Both the position numbers and the translations under genes were made by a program. From the NCBI RefSeq assembly GCF_030997045.1, contig NZ_CP116899.1, forward strand, positions 1,984,001 through 2,048,000: 64,000 bases of DNA, written 5' to 3'. The stretch is from Microbulbifer sp. TB1203 (GTDB taxonomy: Bacteria > Pseudomonadota > Gammaproteobacteria > Pseudomonadales > Cellvibrionaceae). Below are positions 32,971 through 43,424 of the stretch, one piece after another. The notes under the pieces are model-generated. The model searched no databases. It saw only the letters and a list, made by a program, of their open reading frames with translations, and was not told the origin of the DNA. Within the stretch, counting starts at the first letter, position 1; each line of letters begins with the position of its first letter.

Positions 32971-35022
32971 ATGGATTTCAAACGCAATCCTGACACCCAT
33001 TTCAAGGGCATCGACAAACTCGGCAAAAAAGAAGCCACCGAGGAGATTCGCGCACTGCGCGAAGGCATCAATTACCACGACCATCTCTACTACGTAAAAG
33101 ACTCGCCCAAAATTTCCGACGCCGTCTACGACAAACTGTTTCAACGGCTACAGGACCTTGAAGAAGCCTTCCCCAATCTCCGGTCCGGAGACTCGCCCAC
33201 AGTACGCGTTGGCGCCGAACCGGTCAGCCAGTTGAAAAAGATAAAACACAAGGTGCCGCTTCTCAGCCTGCAGGCCAGTCTCGACGAAAAAAATATTGAA
33301 TCCTTCCTGAAAACGGCGTGCAAAAAAGCGGACAGCCAATCGGTCAAGTACGTCCTGGAGCCGAAGTTCGACGGCCTGTCTGTGGAAGTGATCTACGAAA
33401 AAGGGCGCTTCAAATACGGCACCACCCGCGGCAACGGTGAAGTGGGCGAGGACATCTCCCATAACCTGAAAACGATTCACGCACTGCCGCTCTCGCTGCA
33501 GCACCGGGATGACGCGCCCGCCACCCTGGCAGTCCGCGGTGAAGTCTTTATGCCCAGGGACGGGTTTTTGGCCCTGAATAAACGGCGGGTGGAACGCGAC
33601 GAGGAACCCTTCGCCAATCCCCGCAACGCCGCCGCCGGGTTGATGCGCCAGTACAAATCGCGCCAGGTTGCCGGCAAGCCACTGAGCCTGTTCTTTTACG
33701 AGATACTCGCGCTCGACGGAGACCTGCCGCCGACCCACGAAGAAGTGCTGAAGCAGCTGTCCCGCTGGGGGCTAAAGACCAGCCCGCTGAATGAATCCGC
33801 CTCCTCCCTCAAACAGATCGAAGACTACCACCGCAAACTCGCCGAACGCCGCGACCATCTCGACTACGAAATTGACGGCATCGTTATCAAAGTGAACGAC
33901 CACAGCCTGCGGGAAGCCCTGGGCACCCGGGACCGCAATCCCCGCTGGGCGATCGCCTGGAAATTCGAACCCCGCAAGGAGGTGACCCAGGTGGAGGATA
34001 TCGCGGTGCAGGTGGGTCGCACCGGCATACTGACCCCGGTCGCCCTGCTGCAGCCGGTGGATATCGGCGGCGTCACCGTAAGCCGCGCCACCCTGCACAG
34101 CGAGGGGGAGGTGCAGCGCAAGGATATCCGCGTGGGTGATAGCGTGCGCATCATTCGCGCCGGCGATGTGATTCCGGAAGTGGAGGAGCGGGTTGTACAG
34201 CCCGGCAGGAAGCGCGGCAAGATCTTTAAAATGCCCAAGCGCTGCCCGGTCTGCAATTCTAAAGTGGTGCGCGAGGGCGCCTACCACCTGTGCACCGCCG
34301 GCCTCTCCTGCGCCGCGCAACTGAGTGGCCACATCCAGCACTACGCGGCCCGGGATGCGATGAATATCGATCACCTGGGGGAAAAGGCCGCCGATCAGCT
34401 GGTGCGGCGGGAGATGGTACACAACCTCGCGGACCTCTACACCCTGGATACGGACGATTTCAAGTCATTGGATGGCTTCGCCGAGCGCTCCGCCACCCAG
34501 TTGTACGACGCCATTCAGGGCGCTAAAAAACCGCGCCTCGACCGTTTCCTGTTCGCCCTCGGTATTCCCCGCGTGGGCAGGAAGGTGGCGAAGCAGCTCG
34601 CCGGGGAATTCCGCTCCCTGGAAAAACTGGCCGATGCCTGTGAGTGGGAAATAGCGAAGATACCCGGTATCGGCTCGGAAGTGGCCGCCGCCACTGCCAA
34701 CTTCTTCGCCGATGACAAAAACCGCGAAGTGCTGGAGCGGATGCGCAAGAGCGGCGTCCGCGTGCAATCCATGCCCACGCGCGGTAAACAGCCCCTGAAA
34801 GGCAAGACTTTCGTATTCAGCGGGGGACTGGACAAGCTGACCCGGGACGAAGCCAAGGAGCGCGTCGAAGCCCTGGGCGCCCAGACCACCTCCAGTATCA
34901 GTGGTGAAACGGACTACCTGGTGGTGGGAGAAGATCCTGGCAGCAAACTGGATGAAGCGAAAGAAAAAGGGGTGAAACGTCTCGATGAGAAGGAATTCCT
35001 GAAATTGCTCGGGAATTCCTGA
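32971..35022 (+). CDS. Divergent NAD-dependent DNA ligase (LigA family)
   Basis: The 683-residue protein has all LigA parts. The NMN-binding Ia domain (YYVKDSPKISDAVYDKL) comes first, then adenylation with the nucleophile in LEPKFDGLSVEV and TRGNGEVGEDI, and an OB fold around TGILTPVALLQPV. A four-Cys zinc site follows (CPVC at about 430, then CTAGLSC), then HhH repeats (IPGIG) and a BRCT domain (about 605-683, KGKTFVFSGGLD). KFDG replaces the usual KLDG and the SLDNAF-type motif is changed (SLQASLDEKN). Together with its place beside PolX and a glycosylase, this suggests a repair-dedicated second ligase; the housekeeping copy would be elsewhere. The ATG at 32971 starts the conserved domain. 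Confidence 0.85.
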   Translation: MDFKRNPDTHFKGIDKLGKKEATEEIRALREGINYHDHLYYVKDSPKISDAVYDKLFQRLQDLEEAFPNLRSGDSPTVRVGAEPVSQLKKIKHKVPLLSLQASLDEKNIESFLKTACKKADSQSVKYVLEPKFDGLSVEVIYEKGRFKYGTTRGNGEVGEDISHNLKTIHALPLSLQHRDDAPATLAVRGEVFMPRDGFLALNKRRVERDEEPFANPRNAAAGLMRQYKSRQVAGKPLSLFFYEILALDGDLPPTHEEVLKQLSRWGLKTSPLNESASSLKQIEDYHRKLAERRDHLDYEIDGIVIKVNDHSLREALGTRDRNPRWAIAWKFEPRKEVTQVEDIAVQVGRTGILTPVALLQPVDIGGVTVSRATLHSEGEVQRKDIRVGDSVRIIRAGDVIPEVEERVVQPGRKRGKIFKMPKRCPVCNSKVVREGAYHLCTAGLSCAAQLSGHIQHYAARDAMNIDHLGEKAADQLVRREMVHNLADLYTLDTDDFKSLDGFAERSATQLYDAIQGAKKPRLDRFLFALGIPRVGRKVAKQLAGEFRSLEKLADACEWEIAKIPGIGSEVAAATANFFADDKNREVLERMRKSGVRVQSMPTRGKQPLKGKTFVFSGGLDKLTRDEAKERVEALGAQTTSSISGETDYLVVGEDPGSKLDEAKEKGVKRLDEKEFLKLLGNS

Positions 35023-35033
35023 GGTAACTTGCC

Positions 35034-36773
35034 ATGCCGATGCACAACAGCGAAATCGCCGACAGCTTCGAAAGATTGGCCGACCTGTTGGAAATCGAAA
35101 ATGCCAATCCCTTCCGAGTGCGCGCCTACCGCAACGCCGCGCGCACGGTGCGCGGCTATCCGAGAGGCATGTCGGATCTGCTGGAGGACGGGGAAGACCT
35201 GTCCGAGCTTCCGGATATCGGCAAGGACCTGGCGGAGAAAATCCACGTTATGGTGGAAACCGGCAGGTTGCCGCTGCTGGAGGAAGTGGAATCGCGCACG
35301 CCCCCCGCGCTGAGCGAGCTGATGAAAATCGAAGGCCTGGGCGCCATACGGGTCAAGACCCTGTACAAGAAACTCAAAGTCAAAAGCCTGGACGATCTCA
35401 AAATCGCCGCACAGGAGGGCAAGATCCGCGAGGTATCCGGCTTTGGGGAAAAGAGCGAGGAGAAAATCCGCAAGCATATCGAGCGCTATGCCGGCGGCCA
35501 GGAGCGCACCAAATTGATGGACGCGGAGGACATCGCCAAACCACTGGTCGAATACCTGAAAAAGGCCGAGGGGATTAAGGACATCATCATCGCCGGCAGC
35601 TACCGCCGGCGCAAGGAGACGGTTGGCGACCTGGATATACTGGTCACCGCAAAAAGAGGCTTCACCGGAAAAAAAGGCGACTCGTCGATCATGGACCACT
35701 TCACCGACTACGACGAAGTGGACGAGGTGGTATCCAAAGGCAAGACCCGCTCCACCGTCTACCTGCGCTCCGGGATGCAGGTGGACCTGCGGGTGGTACC
35801 CCAGGTGAGCTACGGCGCCGCGCAACACTATTTTACCGGCTCCAAATCGCACAATATTGCCGTGCGCACAATGGGCGTCAAGAAGGGCTACAAGATCAAC
35901 GAGTACGGCGTTTTCAAGGGCGACAAGCGCATCGCCGGCGAGACCGAAAAATCGGTCTACGAAAAGGTCGGCCTTCCCTATATCCCACCGGAACTACGCG
36001 AGAGTCGCGGCGAACTGGATGCGGCAAAAGAAGGCAAGCTGCCGAAACTGATCACCCTGGAAGATATCCGCGGCAATCTGCACACCCATACCAAGGCAAC
36101 CGATGGCCGCAATACATTGAAGGAAATGGCGCAGGCGGCGTCGGAACTGGGTTACGAATACCTGGGCATCACCGACCATTCAAAACGGCTTACGGTAGCC
36201 AAGGGCCTGAACAAAAAGCGCCTGCTGGAGCAGATCGAGGAAATCGACAAGCTGAACGAGAAACTCGACGATATCGTCCTGCTAAAGTCCATAGAAGTGG
36301 ACATCCTGGAAGACGGCTCCCTGGACCTGCCGGACAGTGTATTGAAAAAGCTGGATTACGTCGTCGGCTCGATACACCACAAATTCGACCTGTCGCGGAA
36401 GAAACAGACTGAGCGCATACTGAAGGCCATGGACAACGACTACTTCAATATTCTCGGCCACCCCAGCGGGCGGCTGATCAACAAACGGGACGCCTACGAA
36501 ATCGATCTGGAAAAAGTTCTGCGGGGCGCCAGGGATTCCGGCTGCTTTATCGAACTCAACGCCCAGCCGGAGCGCCTGGACCTCACCGACGACGGCTGCA
36601 AAATGGCCAAGGAAATGGGGGTAAAAATATCCATCGCCACCGATGCCCACAGCAGCTCCAACCTGAACTATATGCGCTTCGGTGTAGACCAGGCCCGACG
36701 GGGCTGGCTCGAGGCCAAGGACGTAATCAACTGCCGCTCCTTTAAAGAATTGAAAAAGCTCTTCAAGAAATAG
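35034..36773 (+). CDS. polX: DNA polymerase/3'-5' exonuclease PolX
   Basis: The 579-residue protein has an N-terminal helix-hairpin-helix and POLX core (about 1-320): ENANPFRVRAYRNAARTV, two HhH motifs (LPDIGKDLAEKI, VSGFGEKSEEKI), and the nucleotidyltransferase motif AGSYRRRKETVGDLDILV with its Asp pair. A C-terminal PHP phosphoesterase follows (about 335-579), with GNLHTHTKATDG, GITDHSKRL and ATDAHSSSNL as metal ligands. Bacterial PolX fills short gaps and trims 3' ends in base excision repair. It starts 11 bases after the ligase stop and ends two bases before the glycosylase, so all three should be co-expressed. Confidence 0.92.
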   Translation: MPMHNSEIADSFERLADLLEIENANPFRVRAYRNAARTVRGYPRGMSDLLEDGEDLSELPDIGKDLAEKIHVMVETGRLPLLEEVESRTPPALSELMKIEGLGAIRVKTLYKKLKVKSLDDLKIAAQEGKIREVSGFGEKSEEKIRKHIERYAGGQERTKLMDAEDIAKPLVEYLKKAEGIKDIIIAGSYRRRKETVGDLDILVTAKRGFTGKKGDSSIMDHFTDYDEVDEVVSKGKTRSTVYLRSGMQVDLRVVPQVSYGAAQHYFTGSKSHNIAVRTMGVKKGYKINEYGVFKGDKRIAGETEKSVYEKVGLPYIPPELRESRGELDAAKEGKLPKLITLEDIRGNLHTHTKATDGRNTLKEMAQAASELGYEYLGITDHSKRLTVAKGLNKKRLLEQIEEIDKLNEKLDDIVLLKSIEVDILEDGSLDLPDSVLKKLDYVVGSIHHKFDLSRKKQTERILKAMDNDYFNILGHPSGRLINKRDAYEIDLEKVLRGARDSGCFIELNAQPERLDLTDDGCKMAKEMGVKISIATDAHSSSNLNYMRFGVDQARRGWLEAKDVINCRSFKELKKLFKK

Positions 36774-36775
36774 CC

Positions 36776-37558
36776 ATGCCTGAACTACCCGACGTCGAAA
36801 ACTTCCGCCGTTACTTCAACGCAACGTCATTGCACCAGCGCATCTCCCGAGTGCATGTGGAGGAACCCGCGCTGCTGTTCGAGACCTCGCCTCAGGGCCT
36901 GGGGCGCGCCCTCAAGCGCCGTGACTTCCAGTCCACCAGGCGTCATGGAAAATACCTGTTCGCGGACACCGGCGAGCGATGGCTGGTGCTGCATTTCGGC
37001 ATGTCCGGATCGCTGCATTACTCGAAAAAGGATGCGGGCAGGCCCAAATACACGCGGCTATCCATCGAATTTGAAAACGATCATCAACTCGCCTACACGG
37101 CACCGCGCAAACTGGGCCGCATCGCCCTGGCGGACTCACCGGAGGAATGGATCGAGGCGAGGGAGCTGGGAGAGGATGCACTGGACATCAGTGAGGAACA
37201 ATTCCTTCAGAAGCTCTCCAAACGCCGCGGCCAGGTAAAGTCCTGGTTGATGGACCAGCACAGCCTGGCGGGCATCGGCAATATCTATTCCGACGAAATA
37301 CTGTTCCAGACGGGCCTTCACCCTAAACATTCCCTCCAGGATCTCGACGAAGAGGACCGCAAGCAACTCTACCGCACAATAAGCTCCGTACTGAAAACGG
37401 CCATAGAAAAGAAAGCCGAACCGGAGCGGATGCCGGACAAATTTCTCCTGCCACATCGTAAACAGGGCGGCCACTGTCCCGCCTGTGGCGCAACACTGAA
37501 AAGCCTGTCGGCCGCCGGCCGCACCGCCTGGTACTGTCCCCGCTGCCAGGCCGACTGA
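36776..37558 (+). CDS. Fpg/Nei-family DNA glycosylase/AP lyase
   Basis: The 260-residue protein begins MPELPDVE, so after Met removal Pro is the catalytic N-terminus of the Fpg/Nei family. HFGMSGSLHY, the H2TH segment SLAGIGNIYSDEILFQ and a C-terminal zinc finger (CPACGATL and CPRCQ, around 235-257) complete it. It should remove oxidised bases and cut the abasic strand, giving the gap for PolX and the ligase next door. The catalytic Glu lies in the MPELPDVE motif. Whether it prefers 8-oxoG (Fpg-like) or oxidised pyrimidines (Nei-like) is not visible. Confidence 0.88.
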   Translation: MPELPDVENFRRYFNATSLHQRISRVHVEEPALLFETSPQGLGRALKRRDFQSTRRHGKYLFADTGERWLVLHFGMSGSLHYSKKDAGRPKYTRLSIEFENDHQLAYTAPRKLGRIALADSPEEWIEARELGEDALDISEEQFLQKLSKRRGQVKSWLMDQHSLAGIGNIYSDEILFQTGLHPKHSLQDLDEEDRKQLYRTISSVLKTAIEKKAEPERMPDKFLLPHRKQGGHCPACGATLKSLSAAGRTAWYCPRCQAD

Positions 37559-37901
37559 GCTGCGATCGAAATCATTCTTTCCCTGTAACTGCTCGCCTTC
37601 GGGACTCGGGACTCGGGACTCGGGACTCGGGACTCGGGATTCAAGATTCAAGATTCGAGATTCGAGATTCGAGATTCGAGATTCGGAAAAAAGATTACCG
37701 GATCTTGATGCGAAGGCCCTGATACCGGTAGCCGTTCGAGAAAAGCGCCTGCGGCTGATGAATGAACGGCTACCGCTAGCAGGGCCGCCCAGACCTCGGC
37801 TCAGTGTCACAGGAGTGAGTAGTTATCTCTTTGCTCAGAAATGGTTTTCACCGGATACGAATGGATGGCCTGAAGCCTCGTGTCGATAGCCGGGATCACT
37901 C
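37559..37901. other. Intergenic region between the repair cluster and the FtsH-like gene
   Basis: About 340 bases between convergent genes. They hold the heptamer array (37601-37684) and a copy of the composite repeat ends at about 37700-37790 (TGATGCGAAGGCCCTGAT left, GCAGGGCCGCCCAG right). In between are arms reading GGTAGCCGTTC and GAACGGCTACC that can pair. No gene is visible. Confidence 0.6.
37601..37684. repeat. Heptamer tandem repeat, 12 units
   Basis: Twelve contiguous 7-bp units of RRGAYTC: five GGGACTC, one GGGATTC, two AAGATTC, four GAGATTC. The homogeneous blocks suggest stepwise slippage. It lies just after the glycosylase gene and has no spacers, so it is not a CRISPR. Confidence 0.95.
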
Positions 37902-39824
<1,923 letters not shown>

Positions 39825-40170
39825 AGGCACCCGGGCACAAAAGCGCGCCCCGGGACGCATCCAAGCCCCGGAGGCGGCGTACACCATGAAAATAGTCCCT
39901 GTCGCTTGGCCCAGTATAGTTTCCCCGCAGCCCGACCCCCGCCGGGCCGGGAGTGGCTACCCGGTCGCCCAGGCCTCCGGCGGCCGTAACGGCTATCTTT
40001 AACCAGGGGCTTGCAAAGCGCCTCACACCGGGGCAGAATGCGCGCCCTACCGGCTTCCCCGGCACCTCAAAAGGACCAGGAAAGCTCGTAAGCTGCGGAT
40101 TTTTAAGGATATTTTTCTTAAAAAAGAGTTGACGAGACAAGGTCAACTCACTATAGTTCGCACCCACAAC
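39825..40170 (+). promoter_or_regulatory. Region upstream of tRNA-Arg with two promoters
   Basis: The proximal promoter is TTGACG (40129-40134), 17 bases, TATAGT (40152-40157), which fits a start just before the tRNA. A distal set, TTGCAA (40011-40016), 17 bases, CAGAAT (40034-40039), is followed by GCGCGCC, like the GC-rich discriminator of stringently controlled stable-RNA promoters. About 80 bases between them have no assigned product. Confidence 0.6.
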
Positions 40171-40247
40171 GCGCTCGTAGCTCAGCTGGATAGAGTACCT
40201 GGCTACGAACCAGGCGGTCGGAGGTTCGAATCCTCCCGAGCGCGCCA
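40171..40247 (+). tRNA. tRNA-Arg (anticodon ACG)
   Basis: The 77-base cloverleaf is complete. Acceptor GCGCTCG pairs with CGAGCGC, the D arm contains GCTCAGCTGGATAGAG, the anticodon stem CCTGG/CCAGG holds CTACGAA with anticodon ACG at 40205-40207, and the T arm is GAGGTTCGAATCCTC. The CCA end is encoded. It reads CGN arginine codons after A-to-I editing by TadA. Confidence 0.97.
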
Positions 40248-40250
40248 TAC

Positions 40251-40289
40251 AAAAAAAGGCCCCATCCGCCAGGATGGGGCCTTTTTTTG
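40251..40289 (+). terminator. Strong rho-independent terminator after tRNA-Arg
   Basis: AAGGCCCCATC pairs with the inverse GATGGGGCCTT around a short loop, followed by seven T. The A-run on the left makes it symmetrical, so it can work in both directions. Confidence 0.93.
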
Positions 40290-40317
40290 TATGGCGCGAG
40301 TTAGCCTTCCTCCCCAG

Positions 40318-40408
40318 GTTCGACAAGCTCGCGAGAGCGAGCTTGGACCGGGCGGCGCCGCCGCGAGCCCGAAGGGTCCAAAAACGCCAAAGCGTTTTTG
40401 GAGTCCAT
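40318..40408. repeat. Palindromic intergenic element
   Basis: GCTCGCGAGAGCGAGC, GGGCGGCGCCGCC and AAAACGCCAAAGCGTTTT are successive hairpins, with GGGTCCAAAAACG resembling the hairpin at about 28020 (CGTCCAAAAACGG). This is probably a non-coding dispersed repeat. Confidence 0.55.
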
Positions 40409-40535
40409 CCTCCCCGCCCCCCAACCACTCAGCCCCACCGCACAACGGAACCATCCCCCACCCCAAAACTCATAGTCACTAAATTCAAAATGCCTTCCCG
40501 ACGGGAAGCCAGCCAAGGAATGTCACAGGCAACCC

Positions 40536-41213
40536 GTGCACCACTCTGCCCAATCACAACCCGATACCATCTTTTCCCCGCGCTTGGCCCTCTCCCTGCT
40601 GATCGCTACCCTCTTGCACATAGCCCTACTGTCACTTCCCCTCGCTCTGCCGTCCAAAACCGAACCAGCCAACAACTCAATCCAAATTACCATTGTTCAC
40701 AACAACCATAAGGCAACAGGTCTAACAGCCGCCCCTTATAAAAATGACAAAACGGAAACGGCTGCGGATACAACAGCATCCAGCAAAGTCGATTCCAGCA
40801 CCGGGCCCGCCAAAGAAAACAAGCCAGACAAACTAAACCACCCGCCGTCGCGACCCGATGCAACAGCAGCCGCACCAGCGACAAGTAACAAAAACGAAGC
40901 CATCACAAAAACTACTCAGCAACTCCCAACCACAGACGGCGCCAAAGAGCGCTCCACCGTATTCGACCCCAGGCTCGCCAAAAAACTCGCCCGAGAACGC
41001 AACAAGGTGAGAAAATTCAAATCCAGGGATACTGAATTTATGACCGCCAATGGTACCTTTGTTCAAAACGGAAATACCTGTGCTGAAATCCGGGAACTGG
41101 TCCCACTCGATATCGACAGCAATGTCAGCCAGTCCTTTAAAATCAAATGCACCAAACGCAGGCGGTCACAGGAGGATATAGACCGGCTCGCACGCAAATA
41201 CGGAATTCCCTAA
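40536..41213 (+). CDS. TonB-like single-span hypothetical protein
   Basis: I do not recognise this 225-residue protein. It has a short cytoplasmic start, one membrane segment (about 16-38, LALSLLIATLLHIALLSLPL), then a long Thr/Ala/Pro/Lys-rich low-complexity stretch (about 45-145). The compact basic C-terminal part (about 150-225) has two cysteines (GNTCAEIREL, FKIKCTKRR) that could form a disulfide. The layout resembles TonB-type energy transducers, but the TonB C-terminal YP motif is missing. It starts at GTG. The low-complexity codons differ from the surrounding genes. It lies 33 bases before the MtfA-type gene. Confidence 0.65.
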   Translation: MHHSAQSQPDTIFSPRLALSLLIATLLHIALLSLPLALPSKTEPANNSIQITIVHNNHKATGLTAAPYKNDKTETAADTTASSKVDSSTGPAKENKPDKLNHPPSRPDATAAAPATSNKNEAITKTTQQLPTTDGAKERSTVFDPRLAKKLARERNKVRKFKSRDTEFMTANGTFVQNGNTCAEIRELVPLDIDSNVSQSFKIKCTKRRRSQEDIDRLARKYGIP

Positions 41214-41246
41214 AATCCCCTGAACGAAGAATAAGCATCAAATCCC

Positions 41247-42101
41247 ATGGACATCTTTCTAGCGATAATCCTCCTGGCCATCCTGATCTGGCTGGTCCCC
41301 ATCTACTACCACCGCTGGCGCCGGCACCGCCTGCGCGCCAGGCCGCTGGGCGCGAAGCAGATTCGTCTGCTGGAGGAAAACCTTCCCCTCTACCGCCACC
41401 TTCCCCCGGAACGGCAAGCAGAACTCCAGGCCAATATGAGCCTGTTCCTGCACGACAAGGAGTTCGTCGGCTGCAACGGGCTGCAGGTGACGGAGCCTAT
41501 GCGTATCTGCGTGGCCGGCTTTGCCTGCCTGCTGTTGCTGGGCCGGGAGAACCGCTGTTATCCCTATCTGCGCACGGTGCTGCTGTACCCGGGAACCTAC
41601 GTGGCCCGGGAGACCTATGTGGAGAACCATATCGAGACCACGGCGCACAGTGCGAGGGAGGGGAAGGCGCATTATCGGGGGCCCGTGGTGCTGTCCTGGG
41701 GGGACCTGGAGCAGGATATGCAGCACCCGGAGGAGGGGCGCAATGTGGTGCTGCACGAGTTTGCCCACAAGCTGGACGAGGAGGACGGGAGTTACGACGG
41801 CCGGCCGGTGTTTGCCAGTGCCGGCGAGGGAAAAAACTGGGCCCCGGTGCTGAAGCGGGAGTTCGAGCTGCTGCGCCAGAAACGGGACCACTGGGGAGAG
41901 GATGAGGATTCTCCTCCGGTTCTGGACTTCTACGGCGCTGAGTCCCCCGCGGAATTCTTCGCGGTAATTACGGAATCCTTTTTCGTGACACCCGCGGCGA
42001 TGCGAGCGGCCCATCCGGAACTGTACCGGGAACTCTGTGCGCTCTACCGGATCGATCCCTGCGATCTATTGGGTGAAACTCCTCCGGCCGATCGACATTG
42101 A
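41247..42101 (+). CDS. MtfA-type zinc-dependent peptidase (M90)
   Basis: The 284-residue protein begins with one membrane segment (about 3-20, FLAIILLAILIWLVPIYY), absent from E. coli MtfA. The conserved parts are CLLLLGRENRCYPYLRTVLLYP, VLSWGDLEQDM and the zinc-binding VVLHEFAHKLDEEDG, with the downstream glutamate motif ESPAEFFAVITESFF. MtfA binds the glucose repressor Mlc in enterics and has low peptidase activity; that link is not established outside them. The C-terminus SFFVTPAAMRAAHPELY is typical. Confidence 0.88.
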   Translation: MDIFLAIILLAILIWLVPIYYHRWRRHRLRARPLGAKQIRLLEENLPLYRHLPPERQAELQANMSLFLHDKEFVGCNGLQVTEPMRICVAGFACLLLLGRENRCYPYLRTVLLYPGTYVARETYVENHIETTAHSAREGKAHYRGPVVLSWGDLEQDMQHPEEGRNVVLHEFAHKLDEEDGSYDGRPVFASAGEGKNWAPVLKREFELLRQKRDHWGEDEDSPPVLDFYGAESPAEFFAVITESFFVTPAAMRAAHPELYRELCALYRIDPCDLLGETPPADRH

Positions 42102-42142
42102 TTGCGAAACCGGAGCACCCACGGAGAGTGAGCCAAAGCGAC

Positions 42143-43423
42143 TTATTCCCGCGCTCCCAGGTATCCGTGATCCGAGAGTTCCCGGCGTATTTTCGCCACC
42201 TCCTCCGCGCTCACCTCGGCTTCGGCGTCGCCCCAGGCGCTGCGCATAAAGTTCACCAGCTCCGCCACCCGCGCATCGCCCAGTTCGCGGTGGAAACCGG
42301 GCATGCCGGCGCGTGCGCGGGTGCGGCTCAGGCGTTGCTCCGGCAGGCCGCGCAAAATCACTGCAATGCTGTTGTGGGGATTCCGCGCGCGAATGGCGGC
42401 GTTGCCGTCCATGGGTGGCGCGAAGGCCAGCAGGATGCCCCTGCCCTCGCGGCCGTGGCAACCGGCGCAGTAGGCGATAAAATCCCGGCGCCCGGCCGGA
42501 TAGCGCGCGGCCGCCTGTTCCAGGTCGTGAAAATCCGCAGGCCGACTTTCGCCGCCGTCCAGCAGGTAGGTGATTATCGCGTTGAGGTCTTCCTCGGAAA
42601 GGTGCCTCAGGCTGTGCTTCACGACCCGGAACATCTCGCCAAACAAAGTGCCGCGCTCGCTGCTGGCGGTGGTAAAAAGCTCCATCAGTTGTCCGCGGGT
42701 CCAGCCCTGCCGCTGCAGCGCCTGGGGGCGGATATCCACCGCGTCCCAGCCCTCCAGCACATTGCCGGCGAACCGGTGTTCCATTTCCATCGCCTGGGCG
42801 AGGTTGCGCGGGGTGTGGCACTCGCCGCAGTGGCCCAGGGCGTTGACCAGGTAATTGCCCCGCTGCCACTGGGCACTCTTATCGCCGGGCTGGGGCAACT
42901 TTTTCCCGTCGTCGAAATAGAGCCAGTTCCAGGCGCTCAGGCCGAAACGCAGGTTGGCGGGAAAGATCAGCCGGTTTTTCGGCGGCGAATATTCCACCGG
43001 CGGCAATTGCATGAAATAGCTGTAGAGCGCGGCGATATCCTCGCCGTCGATCAGGTAGTAGGAGGTGTAGGGCATGGCCGGGTAAAGGTTGCCGTGGGGG
43101 CCTTTGCCCCGGCGCATGGCCGCGTCGAAATCCTCCAGGGTGTAGTTGCCGATGCCGGTTTTCCTGTCGGGCGTGATATTGGTCGAATAGATGGTGCCGA
43201 AGGGCGTTGGCAGGGGCCGCCCGCCCACAAAAGGTCTACCCCCGGTGGCGGTGTGGCAGGCGATGCAGTCGCCGGCGGCGGCCAGGTAGCGGCCTTTTTC
43301 CACCGGGGTCTCTGCGGAGGCCGCTGCGCCGATTAACAACAATGCTAACAAGCGGTGGACGATGGGCACGTCGCTTCGCTCCTTTGCCCATCCTACAATT
43401 CCGGCCAAACAGAGTATCGCCAT
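42143..43423 (-). CDS. Triheme cytochrome c subunit of the molybdenum hydroxylase
   Basis: The product of up to 426 residues has three CXXCH heme sites (CIACH, CGECH, CAGCH), the pattern of membrane-associated alcohol/aldehyde dehydrogenase cytochromes. It would pass electrons from the Mo/2Fe-2S subunits to the respiratory chain. The start is uncertain. The ATG at 43423 lies one base past the 2Fe-2S stop with AGGTGG upstream, but the next 18 codons run through a dispersed palindrome. A GTG at 43369 with AAGGAG upstream begins directly before a clean signal peptide (VHRLLALLLIGAAASA). Confidence 0.85.
   Translation of the reverse strand: MAILCLAGIVGWAKERSDVPIVHRLLALLLIGAAASAETPVEKGRYLAAAGDCIACHTATGGRPFVGGRPLPTPFGTIYSTNITPDRKTGIGNYTLEDFDAAMRRGKGPHGNLYPAMPYTSYYLIDGEDIAALYSYFMQLPPVEYSPPKNRLIFPANLRFGLSAWNWLYFDDGKKLPQPGDKSAQWQRGNYLVNALGHCGECHTPRNLAQAMEMEHRFAGNVLEGWDAVDIRPQALQRQGWTRGQLMELFTTASSERGTLFGEMFRVVKHSLRHLSEEDLNAIITYLLDGGESRPADFHDLEQAAARYPAGRRDFIAYCAGCHGREGRGILLAFAPPMDGNAAIRARNPHNSIAVILRGLPEQRLSRTRARAGMPGFHRELGDARVAELVNFMRSAWGDAEAEVSAEEVAKIRRELSDHGYLGARE
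43361..43397. repeat. GATGGGCA/TGCCCATC palindrome at the cytochrome 5' end
   Basis: GATGGGCACG pairs with TGCCCATC and is followed by CTACA. The same element, longer, lies at 59804-59882. Here it overlaps the possible start codons of the cytochrome gene. Confidence 0.75.
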
Positions 43424-43424
43424 T

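Noticed and set aside
37601..37684. CRISPR array
   Set aside because: The units are 7 bp and contiguous with no spacers, and no cas gene is nearby.
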